Of a DNA stretch of 64,000 bases, positions 12,631 to 25,552 are shown one piece after another. Position numbers and translations under genes: made by a program. Numbering within the stretch: the first letter of the stretch is position 1; every line of letters begins with the position of its first letter. The DNA is from Sipunculus nudus. Lineage: Eukaryota > Annelida > Sipuncula > Golfingiida > Sipunculidae. The DNA lies in contig CM049309.1 of assembly GCA_026874595.1 (NCBI GenBank), forward strand, positions 28,277,033 through 28,341,032. Reading direction: 5' to 3'. The notes under the pieces were generated by a model that was not told where the DNA came from, ran no database searches, and saw only the letters and a program-made list of their open reading frames with translations.

Positions 12631-15600
12631 GCGTAATAAAAGATCGTGTTTTGTGCAAAAATGGCCGATTTAAATTGCGAAAGAAGCGTTTTAGAAGCTT
12701 CATTAGGCCATTTAGAACCTGTTACAAACGTCGTTTTCGCCGAAATCAGCTCGGTTTTCGCGTAATACAAGATCGTGTTTTGTGCAAAAATGGCCGATTT
12801 AAATTGCGAAAGAAGCGTTTTAGAAGCTTCATTAGGCCATTTAGAACCTGTTACAAACGTCGTTTTCGCCGAAATCGGCTCGGTTTTCGCGTAATACAAG
12901 ATCGTGTTTTGTGCAAAAATGGCCGATTTAAATTGCGAAAGAAGCGTTTTAGAAGCTTCATTAGGCCATTTAGAACCTGTTACAAACGTCGTTTTCGCCG
13001 AAATCAGCTCGGTTTTCGCGTAATACAAGATCGTGTTTTGTGTAAAAACAGACGTTTTCTGATGCAAAAGAAGCCTTTCAGGATCTTCAAAACCCGATTT
13101 AGAACCTGTTACAAACGTCGTTTTCGCCGAAATCAGCTCGGTTTTCGCGTAATATAAGATCGTGTTTTGTGCAAAAATGGCCGATTTAAATTGCGAAAGA
13201 AGCGTTTTAGAAGCTTCATTAGGCCATTTAGAACCTGTTACAAACGTCGTTTTCGCCAAAATCGGCTCGGTTTTTCGCGTAATACAAGATCGTGTTTTGT
13301 GCAAAAATGGCCGATTTAAATTGCGAAAGAAGCGTTTTAGAAGCTTCATTAGGCCATTTAGAACCTGTTACAAACGTCGTTTTCGCCGAAATCGGCTCGG
13401 TTTTCGCGTAATACAAGATCGTGTTTTGTGCAAAAATGGCCGATTTAAATTGCGAAAGAAGCCTTTTAGAAGCTTCATTAGGCCATTTAGAACCTGTTAC
13501 AAACGTCGTTTTCGCCGAAATCGGCTCGGTTTTCGCGTAATACAAGATCGTGTTTTGTGCAAAAATGGCCGATTTAAATTGCGAAAGAAGCGTTTTAGAA
13601 GCTTCATTAGGCCATTTAGAACCTGTTACAAACGTCGTTTTCACCGAAATCAGCTCGGTTTTCGCGTAATACAAGATCGTGTTTTGTGCAAAAATGGCCG
13701 ATTTAAATTGCGAAAGAAGCGTTTTAGAAGCTTCATTAGGCCATTTAGAACCTGTTACAAACGTCGTTTTCGCCGAAATCAGCTCGGTTTTCGCGTAATA
13801 CAAGATCGTGTTTTGTGCAAAAATGGCCGATTTAAATTGCGAAAGAAGCGTTTTAGAAGCTTCATTAGGCCATTTAGAACCTGTTACAAACGTCGTTTTC
13901 GCCGAAATCGGCTCGGTTTTCGCGTAATACAAGATCGTGTTTTGTGCAAAAATGGCCGATTTAAATTGCGAAAGAAGCGTTTTAGAAGCTTCATTAGGCC
14001 ATTTAGAACCTGTTACAAACGTCGTTTTCGCCGAAATCAGCTCGGTTTTCGCGTAATACAAGATCGTGTTTTGTGCAAAAATGGCCGATTTAAATTGCGA
14101 AAGAAGCGTTTTAGAAGCTTCATTAGGCCATTTAGAACCTGTTACAAACGTCGTTTTCGCCGAAATCAGCTCGGTTTTCGCGTAATACAAGATCGTGTTT
14201 TGTGCAAAAATGGCCGATTTAAATGCGAAAGAAGCGTTTTAGAAGCTTCATTAGGCCATTTAGAACCTGTTACAAACGTCGTTTTCGCCGAAATCGGCTC
14301 GGTTTTCGCGTAATACAAGATCGTGTTTTGTGCAAAAATGGCCGATTTAAATTGCGAAAGAAGCGTTTTAGAAGCTTCATTAGGCCATTTAGAACCTGTT
14401 ACAAACGTCGTTTTCCGCCGAAATCTGCTCGGTTTTCGCGTAATACAAGATCGTGTTTTGTGCAAAAATGGCCGATTTAAATTGCGAAAGAAGCGTTTTA
14501 GAGGCTTCATTAGGCCATTTAGAACCTGTTACAAACGTCGTTTTCGCCGAAATCAGCTCGGTTTTCGCGTAATACAAGATCGTGTTTTGTGCAAAAAATG
14601 GCCGATTTAAATGCGAAAGAAGCGTTTTAGAAGCTTCATTAGGCCATTTAGAACCTGTTACAAACGTCGTTTTCGCCGAAATCAGCTCGGTTTTCGCGTA
14701 ATACAAGATCGTGTTTTGTGCAAAAATGGCCGATTTAAATTGCGAAAGAAGCCTTTTAGAAGCTTCATTAGGCCATTTAGAACCTGTTACAAACGTCGTT
14801 TTCGCCGAAATCGGCTCGGTTTTCGCGTAATACAAGATCGTGTTTTGTGCAAAAATGGGCCGATTTAAATTGCGAAAGAAGCGTTTTAGAAGCTTCATTA
14901 GGCCATTTAGAACCTGTTACAAACGTCGTTTTCGCCGAAATCGGCTCGGTTTTCGCGTAATACAAGATCGTGTTTTGTGCAAAAATGGCCGATTTAAATT
15001 GCGAAAGAAGCGTTTTAGAAGCTTCATTAGGCCATTTAGAACCTGTTACAAACGTCGTTTTCGCCGAAATCAGCTCGGTTTTCGCGTAATACAAGATCGT
15101 GTTTTGTGCAAAAATGGCCGATTTAAATTGCGAAAGAAGCGTTTTAGAAGCTTCATTAGGCCATTTAGAACCTGTTACAAACGTCGTTTTCGCCGAAATC
15201 AGCTCGGTTTTCGCGTAATACAAGATCGTGTTTTGTGCAAAAATGGCCGATTTAAATTGCGAAAGAAGCGTTTTAGAAGCTTCATTAGGCCATTTAGAAC
15301 CTGTTACAAACGTCGTTTTCGCCGAAATCAGCTCGGTTTTCGCGTAATACAAGATCGTGTTTTGTGCAAAAATGGCCGATTTAAATTGCGAAAGAAGCGT
15401 TTTAGAAGCTTCATTAGGCCATTTAGAACCTGTTACAAACGTCGTTTTCGCCGAAATCGGCTCGGTTTTCGCGTAATACAAGATCGTGTTTTGTGCAAAA
15501 ATGGCCGATTTAATTGCGAAAGAAGCGTTTTAGAAGCTTCATTAGGCCATTTAGAACCTGTTACAAACGTCGTTTTCGCCGAAATCAGCTCGGTTTTCGC

Positions 15601-18600
15601 GTAATACAAGATCGTGTTTTGTGCAAAAATGGCCGATTTAAATTGCGAAAGAAGCGTTTTAGAAGCTTCATTAGGCCATTTAGAACCTGTTACAAACGTC
15701 GTTTTCGCCGAAATCAGCTCGGTTTTCGCGTAATACAAGATCGTGTTTTGTGCAAAAATGGCCGATTTAAATTGCGAAAGAAGCGTTTTAGAAGCTTCAT
15801 TAGGCCATTTAGAACCTGTTACAAACGTCGTTTTCGCCGAAATCGTCGTTTCCCTCGCCGAAATCAGCTCGGTTTTCGCGTAATACAAGATCGTGTTTTG
15901 TGTAAAAACAGACGTTTTCTGATGCAAAAGAAGCCTTTCAGGATCTTCAATACCCGATTTAGAACCTGTTACAAACGTCGTTTTCGCCGAAATCAGCTCG
16001 GTTTTCGCGTAAAACAAGATCGTGTTTTGTGCAAAAATGGCCGATTTAAATTGCGAAAGAAGCGTTTAGAAGCTTCATTAGGCCATTTAGAACCTGTTAC
16101 AAACGTCGTTTTCGCCGAAATCGGCTCGGTTTTCGCGTAATACAAGATCGTGTTTTGTGCAAAAATGGCCGATTTAAATTGCGAAAGAAGCGTTTTAGAA
16201 GCTTCATAGGGCCATTTAGAACCTGTTACAAAAGTCGTTTCCGCCGAAATCAGCTCGTTTTCGCGTAATACAAGATCGTGTTTTGTGCAAAAATGGCCGA
16301 TTTAAATTGCGAAAGAAGCGTTTTAGAAGCTTCATTAGGCCATTTAGAACCTGTTACCAAACGTCGTTTTCGCCGAAATCAGCTCGGTTTTCGCGTAATA
16401 CAAGATCGTGTTTTGTGCAAAAATGGCCGATTTAAATTGCGAAAGAAGCGTTTTAGAAGCTTCATTAGGCCATTTAGAACCTGTTACAAACGTCGTTTTC
16501 GCCGAAATCGGCTCGGTTTTCGCGTAATACAAGATCGTGTTTTGTGCAAAAATGGCCGATTTAAATTGCGAAAGAAGCGTTTTAGAAGCTTCATTAGGCC
16601 ATTTAGAACCTGTTACAAACGTCGTTTTCGCCGAAATCGGCTCGGTTTTCGCGTAATACAAGATCGTGTTTTGTGCAAAAATGGCCGATTTAAATTGCGA
16701 AAGAAGCGTTTTAGAAGCTTCATTAGGCCATTTAGAACCTGTTACAAACGTCGTTTTCGCCGAAATCAGCTCGGTTTTCGCGTAATACAAGATCGTGTTT
16801 TGTGCAAAAATGGCCGATTTAAATTGCGAAAGAAGCGTTTTAGAAGCTTCATTAGGCCATTTAGAAACCTGTTACAAACGTCGTTTTCGCCGAAATAGGC
16901 TCGGTTTTCGCGTAATACAAGATCGTGTTTTGTGCAAAAATGGCCGATTTAAATTGCGAAAGAAGCGTTTTAGAAGCTTCATTAGGCCATTTAGAACCTG
17001 TTACAAACGTCGTTTCCGCCGAAATCAGCTCGGTTTTCGCGTAATACAAGATCGTGTTTTGTGCAAAAATGGCCGATTTAAATTGCGAAAGAAGCGTTTT
17101 AGAAGCTTCATTAGGCCATTTAGAACCTGTTACAAACGTCGTTTTCGCCAAAATCAGCTCGGTTTTCGCGTAATACAAGATCGTGTTTTGTGCAAAAATG
17201 GCCGATTTAAATTGCGAAAGAAGCGTTTTAGAGGCTTCATTAGGCCATTTAGAACCTGTTACAAACGTCGTTTTCGCCGAAATCAGCTCGGTTTTCGCGT
17301 AATACAAGATCGTGTTTTGTGCAAAAATGGCCGATTTAAATTGCGAAAGAAGCGTTTTAGAAGCTTCATTAGGCCATTTAGAACCTGTTACAAACGTCGT
17401 TTTCGCCGAAATCAGCTCGGTTTTCGCGTAATACAAGATCGTGTTTTGTGTAAAAACAGACGTTTTCTGATGCAAAAGAAGCCTTTCCAGGATCTTCAAT
17501 ACCCGATTAGAACCTGTTACAAACGTCGTTTTCCGCCGAAATCGGCTCGGTTTTCGCGTAATACAAGATCGTGTTTTGTGCAAAAATGGCCGATTTAAAT
17601 TGCGAAAGAAGCGTTTTAGAAGCTTCATTAGGCCATTTAGAACCTGTTACAAACGTCGTTTTCGCCGAAATCGGCTCGGTTTTCGCGTAATACAAGATCG
17701 TGTTTTGTGCAAAAATGGCCGATTTAAATTGCGAAAGAAGCGTTTTAGAAGCTTCATTAGGCCATTTAGAACCTGTTACAAACGTCGTTTTCGCCGAAAT
17801 CGGCTCGGTTTTCGCGTAATACAAGATCGTGTTTTGTGCAAAAATGGCCGATTTAAATTGCGAAAGAAGCGTTTTAGAAGCTTCATTAGGCCATTTAGAA
17901 CCTGTTACAAACGTCGTTTTCGCCGAAATCGGCTCGGTTATCGCGTAATACAAGATCGTGTTTTGTGCAAAAATGGCCGATTTAAATTGCGAAAGAAGCG
18001 TTTTAGAAGCTTCATTAGGCCATTTAGAACCTGTTACAAACGTCGTTTTCGCCGAAATCGGCTCGGTTTTCGCGTAATACAAGATCGTGTTTTGTGCAAA
18101 AATGGCCGATTTAAATTGCGAAAGAAGCGTTTTTAGAAGCTTCATTAGGCCATTTAGAACCTGTTACAAACGTCGTTTTCGCCGAAATCGGCTCGGTTTT
18201 CGCGTAATACAAGATCGTGTTTTGTGCAAAAATGGCCGATTTAAATTGCGAAAGAAGCGTTTTAGAAGCTTCATTAGGCCATTTAGAACCTGTTACAAAC
18301 GTCGTTTTCGCCGAAATCAGCTCGGTTTTCGCGTAATACAAGATCGTGTTTTGTGCAAAAATGGCCGATTTAAATTGCGAAAGAAGCGTTTTAGAAGCTT
18401 CATTAGGCCATTTAGAACCTGTTACAAACGTCGTTTTCGCCGAAATAGGCTCGGTTTTCGCGTAATACAAGATCGTGTTTTGTGCAAAAATGGCCGATTT
18501 AAATTGCGAAAGAAGCGTTTTAGAAGCTTCATTAGGCCATTTAGAACCTGTTACAAACGTCGTTTCCGCCGAAATCAGCTCGGTTTTCGCGTAATACAAG

Positions 18601-21600
18601 ATCGTGTTTTGTGCAAAAATGGCCGATTTAAATTGCGAAAGAAGCGTTTTAGAAGCTTCATTAGGCCATTTAGAACCTGTTACAAACGTCGTTTTCGCCA
18701 AAATCAGCTCGGTTTTCGCGTAATACAAGATCGTGTTTTGTGCAAAAATGGCCGATTTAAATTGCGAAAGAAGCGTTTTAGAGGCTTCATTAGGCCATTT
18801 AGAACCTGTTACAAACGTCGTTTTCGCCGAAATCAGCTCGGTTTTCGCGTAATACAAGATCGTGTTTTGTGCAAAAATGGCCGATTTAAATTGCGAAAGA
18901 AGCGTTTTAGAAGCTTCATTAGGCCATTTAGAACCTGTTACAAACGTCGTTTTCGCCGAAATCAGCTCGGTTTTCGCGTAATACAAGATCGTGTTTTGTG
19001 TAAAAACAGACGTTTTCTGATGCAAAAGAAGCCTTTCAGGATCTTCAATACCCGATTTAGAACCTGTTACAAACGTCGTTTTCGCCGAAATCGGCTCGGT
19101 TTTCGCGTAATACAAGATCGTGTTTTGTGCAAAAATGGCCGATTTAAATTGCGAAAGAAGCGTTTTAGAAGCTTCATTAGGCCATTTAGAACCTGTTACA
19201 AACGTCGTTTTCGCCGAAATCGGCTCGGTTTTCGCGTAATACAAGATCGTGTTTTGTGCAAAAATGGCCGATTTAAATTGCGAAAGAAGCGTTTTAGAAG
19301 CTTCATTAGGCCATTTAGAACCTGTTACAAACGTCGTTTTCGCCGAAATCAGCTCGGTTTTCGCGTAATACAAGATCGTGTTTTGTGCAAAAATGGCCGA
19401 TTTAAATTGCGAAAGAAGCGTTTTAGAAGCTTCATTAGGCCATTTAGAACCTGTTACAAACGTCGTTTTCGCCGAAATCAGCTCGGTTTTCGCGTAATAC
19501 AAGATCGTGTTTTGTGCAAAAATGGCCGATTTAAATTGCGAAAGAAGCGTTTTAGAAGCTTCATTAGGCCATTTAGAACCTGTTACAAACGTCGTTTTCG
19601 CCGAAATCAGCTCGGTTTTCGCGTAATACAAGATCGTGTTTTGTGCAAAAATGGCCGATTTAAATTGCGAAAGAAGCGTTTTAGAAGCTTCATTAGGCCA
19701 TTTAGAACCTGTTACAAACGTCGTTTTCGCCGAAATCAGCTCGGTTTTCGCGTAATACAAGATCGTGTTTTGTGTAAAAACAGACGTTTTCTGATGCAAA
19801 AGAAGCCTTTCAGGATCTTCAATACCCGATTTAGAACCTGTTACAAACGTCGTTTCCGCCGAAATCAGCTCGGTTTTCGCGTAATACAAGATCGTGTTTT
19901 GTGCAAAAATGGCCGATTTAAATTGCGAAAGAAGCCTTATAGAAGCTTCATTAGGCCATTTAGAACCTGTTACAAACGTCGTTTTCGCCGAAATCAGCTC
20001 GGTTTTCGCGTAATACAAGATCGTGTTTTGTGCAAAAATGGCCGATTTAAATTGCGAAAGAAGCCTTTTAGAAGCTTCATTAGGGCATTTAGAACCTGTT
20101 ACAAACGTCGTTTTCGCCGAAATCAGCTCGGTTTTCGCGTAATACAAGATCGTGTTTTGTGCAAAAATGGCCGATTTAAATTGCGAAAGAAGCGTTTTAG
20201 AAGCTTCATTAGGCCATTTAGAACCTGGTACAAACGTCGTTTTCGCCGAAATCAGCTCGGTTTTCGCGTAATACAAGATCGTGTTTTGTGCAAAAATGGC
20301 CGATTTAAATTGCGAAAGAAGCATTTTAGAAGCTTCATTAGGCCATTTAGAACCTGTTACAAACGTCGTTTTCGCCGAAATCAGCTCGGTTTTCGCGTAA
20401 TACAAGATCGTGTTTTGTGCAAAAATGGCCGATTTAAATTGCGAAAGAAGCGTTTTAGAAGCTTCATTAGGCCATTTAGAACCTGTTACAAACGTCGTTT
20501 TCGCCGAAATCGGCTCGGTTTTCGCGTAATACAAGATCGTGTTTTGTGCAAAAATGGCCGATTTAAATTGCGAAAGAAGCGTTTTAGAAGCTTCATTAGG
20601 CCATTTAGAACCTGTTACAAACGTCGTTTTCGCAGAAATCGGCTCGGTTTTCGCGTAATACAAGATCGTGTTTTGTGCAAAAATGGCCGATTTAAATTGC
20701 GAAAGAAGCGTTTTAGAAGCTTCATTAGGCCATTTAGAACCTGTTACAAACGTCGTTTTCGCCGAAATCATCTCGGTTTTCGCGTAATACAAGATCGTGT
20801 TTTGTGCAAAAATGGCCGATTTAAATTGCGAAAGAAGCGTTTTAGAAGCTTCATTAGGCCATTTAGAACCTGTTACAAACGTCGTTTTCGCCGAAATCAG
20901 CTCGGTTTTCGCGTAATACAAGATCGTGTTTTGTGCAAAAATGGCCGATTTAAATTGCGAAAGAAGCGTTTTAGAAGCTTCATTAAGCCATTTAGAACCT
21001 GTTACAAACGTCGTTTTCGCCGAAATCGGCTCGGTTTTCGCGTAATACAAGATCGTGTTTTGTGCAAAAATGGCCGATTTAAATTGCGAAAGAAGCGTTT
21101 TAGAAGCTTCATTAGGCCATTTAGAACCTTTTACAAACGTCGTTTTCGCCAAAATCGGCTCGGTTTTCGCGTAATACAAGATCGTGTTTTGTGCAAAAAT
21201 GGCCGATTTAAATTGCGAAAGAAGCCTTTTAGAAGCTTCATTAGGCCATTTAGAACCTGTTACAAACGTCGTTTTCGCCGAAATCAGCTCGGTTTTCGCG
21301 TAATACAAGATCGTGTTTTGTGCAAAAATGGCCGATTTAAATTGCGAAAGAAGCGTTTTAGAAGCTTCATTAGGCCATTTAGAACCTGTTACAAACGTCG
21401 TTTTTGCCGAAATCGGCTCGGTTTTCGCGTAATACAAGATCTTATTTTGTTCAAAAATGGCCGATTTAAATTGCGAAAGAAGCATTTTAGAAGCTTCATT
21501 AGGCCATTTAGAACCTGTTACAAACGTCGTTTTCGCCGAAATCAGCTCGGTTTTCGCGTAATACAAGATCGTGTTTTGTGTAAAAACAGACGTTTTCTGA

Positions 21601-24600
21601 TGCAAAAGAAGCCTTTCAGGATCTTCAATACCCGATTTAGAACCTGTTACAAACGTCGTTTTCGCCGAAATCAGCTCGGTTTTCGCGTAATACAAGATCG
21701 TGTTTTGTGCAAAAATGGCCGATTTAAATTGCGAAAGAAGCCTTATAGAAGCTTCATTAGGCCATTTAGAACCTGTTACAAACGTCGTTTTCGCCGAAAT
21801 CAGCTCGGTTTTCGCGTAATACAAGATCGTGTTTTGTGCAAAAATGGCCGATTTAAATTGCGAAAGAAGCCTTTTAGAAGCTTCATTAGGGCATTTAGAA
21901 CCTGTTACAAACGTCGTTTTCGCCGAAATCAGCTCGGTTTTCGCGTAATACAAGATCGTGTTTTGTGCAAAAATGGCCGATTTAAATTGCGAAAGAAGCG
22001 TTTTAGAAGCTTCATTAGGCCATTTAGAACCTGTTACAAACGTCGTTTTCGCCGAAATCAGCTCGGTTTTCGCGTAATACAAGATCGTGTTTTGTGCAAA
22101 AATGGCCGATTTAAATTGCGAAAGAAGCATTTTAGAAGCTTCATTAGGCCATTTAGAACCTGTTACAAACGTCGTTTACGCCGAAATCAGCTCGGTTTTC
22201 GCGTAATACAAGATCGTGTTTTGTGCAAAAATGGCCGATTTAAATTGCGAAAGAAGCGTTTTAGAAGCTTCATTAGGCCATTTAGAACCTGTTACAAACG
22301 TCGTTTTCGCCGAAATCGGCTCGGTTTTCGCGTAATACAAGATCGTGTTTTGTGCAAAAATGGCCGATTTAAATTGCGAAAGAAGCGTTTTAGAAGCTTC
22401 ATTAGGCCATTTAGAACCTGTTACAAACGTCGTTTTCGCAGAAATCGGCTCGGTTTTCGCGTAATACAAGATCGTGTTTTGTGCAAAAATGGCCGATTTA
22501 AATTGCGAAAGAAGCGTTTTAGAAGCTTCATTAGGCCATTTAGAACCTGTTACAAACGTCGTTTTCGCCGAAATCATCTCGGTTTTCGCGTAATACAAGA
22601 TCGTGTTTTGTGCAAAAATGGCCGATTTAAATTGCGAAAGAAGCGTTTTAGAAGCTTCATTAGGCCATTTAGAACCTGTTACAAACGTCGTTTTCGCCGA
22701 AATCAGCTCGGTTTTCGCGTAATACAAGATCGTGTTTTGTGCAAAAATGGCCGATTTAAATTGCGAAAGAAGCGTTTTAGAAGCTTCATTAAGCCATTTA
22801 GAACCTGTTACAAACGTCGTTTTCGCCGAAATCGGCTCGGTTTTCGCGTAATACAAGATCGTGTTTTGTGCAAAAATGGCCGATTTAAATTGCGAAAGAA
22901 GCGTTTTAGAAGCTTCATTAGGCCATTTAGAACCTTTTACAAACGTCGTTTTCGCCAAAATCGGCTCGGTTTTCGCGTAATACAAGATCTTGTTTTGTGC
23001 AAAAATGGCCGATTTAAATTGCGAAAGAAGCGTTTTAGAAGCTTCATTAGGCCATTTAGAACCTGTTACAAACGTCGTTTTCGCCGAAATCGGCTCGGTT
23101 TTCGCGTAATACAAGATCGTGTTTTGTGCAAAAATGGCCGATTTAAATTGCGAAAGAAGCCTTTTAGAAGCTTCATTAGGCCATTTAGAACCTGTTACAA
23201 ACGTCGTTTTCGCCGAAATCGGCTCGGTTTTCGCGTAATACAAGATCGTGTTTTGTGCAAAAATGGCCGATTTAAATTGCGAAAGAAGCCTTTTAGAAGC
23301 TTCATTAGGCCATTTAGAACCTGTTACAAACGTCGTTTTCGCCGAAATCAGCTCGGTTTTCGCGTAATACAAGATCGTGTTTTGTGCAAAAATGGCCGAT
23401 TTAAATTGCGAAAGAAGCCTTTTAGAAGCTTCATTAGGCCATTTAGAACCTGTTACAAACGTCGTTTTCGCCGAAATCAGCTCGGTTTTCGCGTAATACA
23501 AGATCGTGTTTTGTGCAAAAATGGCCGATTTAAATTGCGAAAGAAGCGTTTTAGAAGCTTCATTAGGCCATTTAGAACCTGTTACAAACGTCGTTTTCGC
23601 CGAAATCAGCTCGGTTTTCGCGTAATACAAGATCGTGTTTTGAGCAAAAATGGCCGATTTAAATTGCGAAAGAAGCGTTTTAGAAGCTTCATTAGGCCAT
23701 TTAGAACCTGTTACAAACGTCGTTTTCGCCGAAATCAGCTCGGTTTTCGCGTAATACAAGATCGTGTTTTGTGCAAAAATGGCCGATTTAAATTGCGAAA
23801 GAAGCCTTTTAGAAGCTTCATTAGGCCATTTAGAACCTGTTACAAACGTCGTTTTTGCCGAAATCGGCTCGGTTTTCGCGTAATACAAGATCTTATTTTG
23901 TTCAAAAATGGCCGATTTAAATTGCGAAAGAAGCGTTTTAGAAGCTTCATTAGGCCATTTAGAACCTGTTACAAACGTCGTTTTCGCCGAAATCAGCTCG
24001 GTTTTCGCGTAATACAAGATCGTGTTTTGTGTAAAAACAGACGTTTTCTGATGCAAAAGAAGCCTTCAGGATCTTCATTACCCGATTTAGAACCTGTTAC
24101 AAACGTCGTTTTCGCCGAAATCAGCTCGGTTTTCGCGTAATACAAGATCGTGTTTTGTGCAAAAATGGCGGATTTAAATTGCGAAAGAAGCCTTTAGAAG
24201 CTTCATTAGGCCATTTAGAACCTGTTACAAACGTCGTTTTCGCCGAAATCAGCTCGGTTTTCGCGTAATACAAGATTGTGTTTTGTGCAAAAATGGCCGA
24301 TTTAAATTGCGAAAGAAGCATTTTAGAAGCTTCATTAGGGCATTTAGAACCTGTTACAAACGTCGTTTTCGCCGAAATCAGCTCGGTTTTCGCGTAATAC
24401 AAGATCGTGTTTTGTGCAAAAATGGCCGATTTAAATTGCGAAAGAAGCGTTTTAGAAGCTTCATTAGGCCATTTAGAACCTGTTACAAACGTCGTTTTCG
24501 CCGAAATCGGCTCGGTTTTTGCGTAATACAAGATCGTGTTTTGTGCAAAAATGGCCGATTTAAATTGCGAAAGAAGCGTTTTAGAAGCTTCATTAGGCCA

Positions 24601-25314
24601 TTTAGAACCTGTTACAAACGTCGTTTTCGCCGAAATCAGCTCGGTTTTCGCGTAATACAAGATCGTGTTTTGTGCAAAAATGGCCGATTTAAATTGCGAA
24701 AGAAGCATTTTAGAAGCTTCATTAGGGCATTTAGAACCTGTTACAAACGTCGTTTTCGCCGAAATCAGCTCGGTTTTCGCGTAATACAAGATCGTGTTTT
24801 GTGCAAAAATGGCCGATTTAAATTGCGAAAGAAGCGTTTTAGAAGCTTCATTAGGCCATTTAGAACCTGTTACAAACGTCGTTTTCGCCGAAATCGGCTC
24901 GGTTTTCGCGTAATACAAGATCGTGTTTTGTGCAAAAATGGCCGATTTAAATTGCGAAAGAAGCGTTTTAGAAGCTTCATTGGGCCATTTAGAACCTGTT
25001 ACAAACGTCGTTTTCGCCGAAATCGGCTCGGTTTTCGCGTTATACAAGATCGTGTTTTGTGCAAAAATGGCCGATTTAAAATGCGAAAGAAGCGTTTTAG
25101 AAGCTTCATTAGGCCATTTAGAACCTGTTACAAACGTCGTTTTCGCCGAAATCGGCTCGGTTTTCGCGTAATACAAGATCGTGTTTTGTGCAAAAATGGA
25201 TGATTTAAATTGCGAAAGAAGCGTTTTAGAAGCTTCATTAGTCCATTTAGAACCTGTTACAAACGTCGTTTTCGCCGAAATCGGCTCGGCTTTCGCGAAA
25301 TGCAAGATCGTGTT
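12631..25314 (-). repeat. 129-bp satellite, right array (reverse orientation)
   Basis: About 98 copies of the same 129-bp monomer, now in reverse complement. B-type monomers (GTAAAAACAGACGTTTTCTG) appear near 13043, 15902, 17451, 18998, 19772, 21578 and 24029. From about 18140 to 24060 there is no net frameshift, which gives a 2017-codon open frame. The last monomers before 25314 carry extra substitutions, as expected at a satellite edge. The satellite stops abruptly within a monomer at about 25314. Confidence 0.97.
19772..24028 (-). repeat. higher-order repeat within the satellite (14-mer, then 19-mer)
   Basis: Diagnostic substitutions recur at an exact spacing of 1806 bp (14 x 129). GCCTTATAG is at 19934 and 21740, CGCAGAAATC at 20631 and 22437, CATTAAGCC at 20981 and 22787, and the B monomer at 19772 and 21578. 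Later markers (CTTATTTTGTTC at 21441 and 23892, the next B monomer at 24029) are 2451 bp apart (19 x 129). The second unit has therefore gained five monomers, probably by unequal exchange. Confidence 0.9.
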
Positions 25315-25393
25315 ATTTAATTGAATGACGAAATGCAGAAATATGGATATGTACGTCTCATATGTCACGTGAAAGTTCTGTAACAAAACCATC

Positions 25394-25552
25394 TGTAGTG
25401 CGCACTGAGAGTCAGAGTGAGTCAGGGAGGCTGGGCGGCTCTCTCAGAAAGAGAGACTGTCCCAGACCTCTTGCTATTGAATAAAGACTTCTGTCATTAA
25501 ACTGGTCTTGGAACATTGTCTGCCATGCGCATCAGCACCCGTATGTGATACA
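25394..25552 (+). mobile_element. short LTR-like fragment (tentative)
   Basis: The segment begins TGTAGTGC and ends GTGATACA, so it has TGTA...TACA termini like a retrotransposon LTR. It contains a polyadenylation-type AATAAA at 25480-25485. The following bases include TGGTGGAGAACCGGGGC near 25590, which could be a displaced primer-binding site. No gag or pol follows and no target duplication is obvious. It could be a solo LTR, a truncated Gypsy-type LTR or a chance resemblance. Confidence 0.35.

Noticed and set aside
11487-13349. ORFs spanning the assembly gap
   Set aside because: They read through 500 N and join satellite copies of opposite orientation.
18087-24140. 2017-codon ORF as a giant repetitive protein gene
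   Set aside because: It follows from a 129-bp period divisible by three. The opposite strand is equally open, and variants are non-synonymous in both frames.
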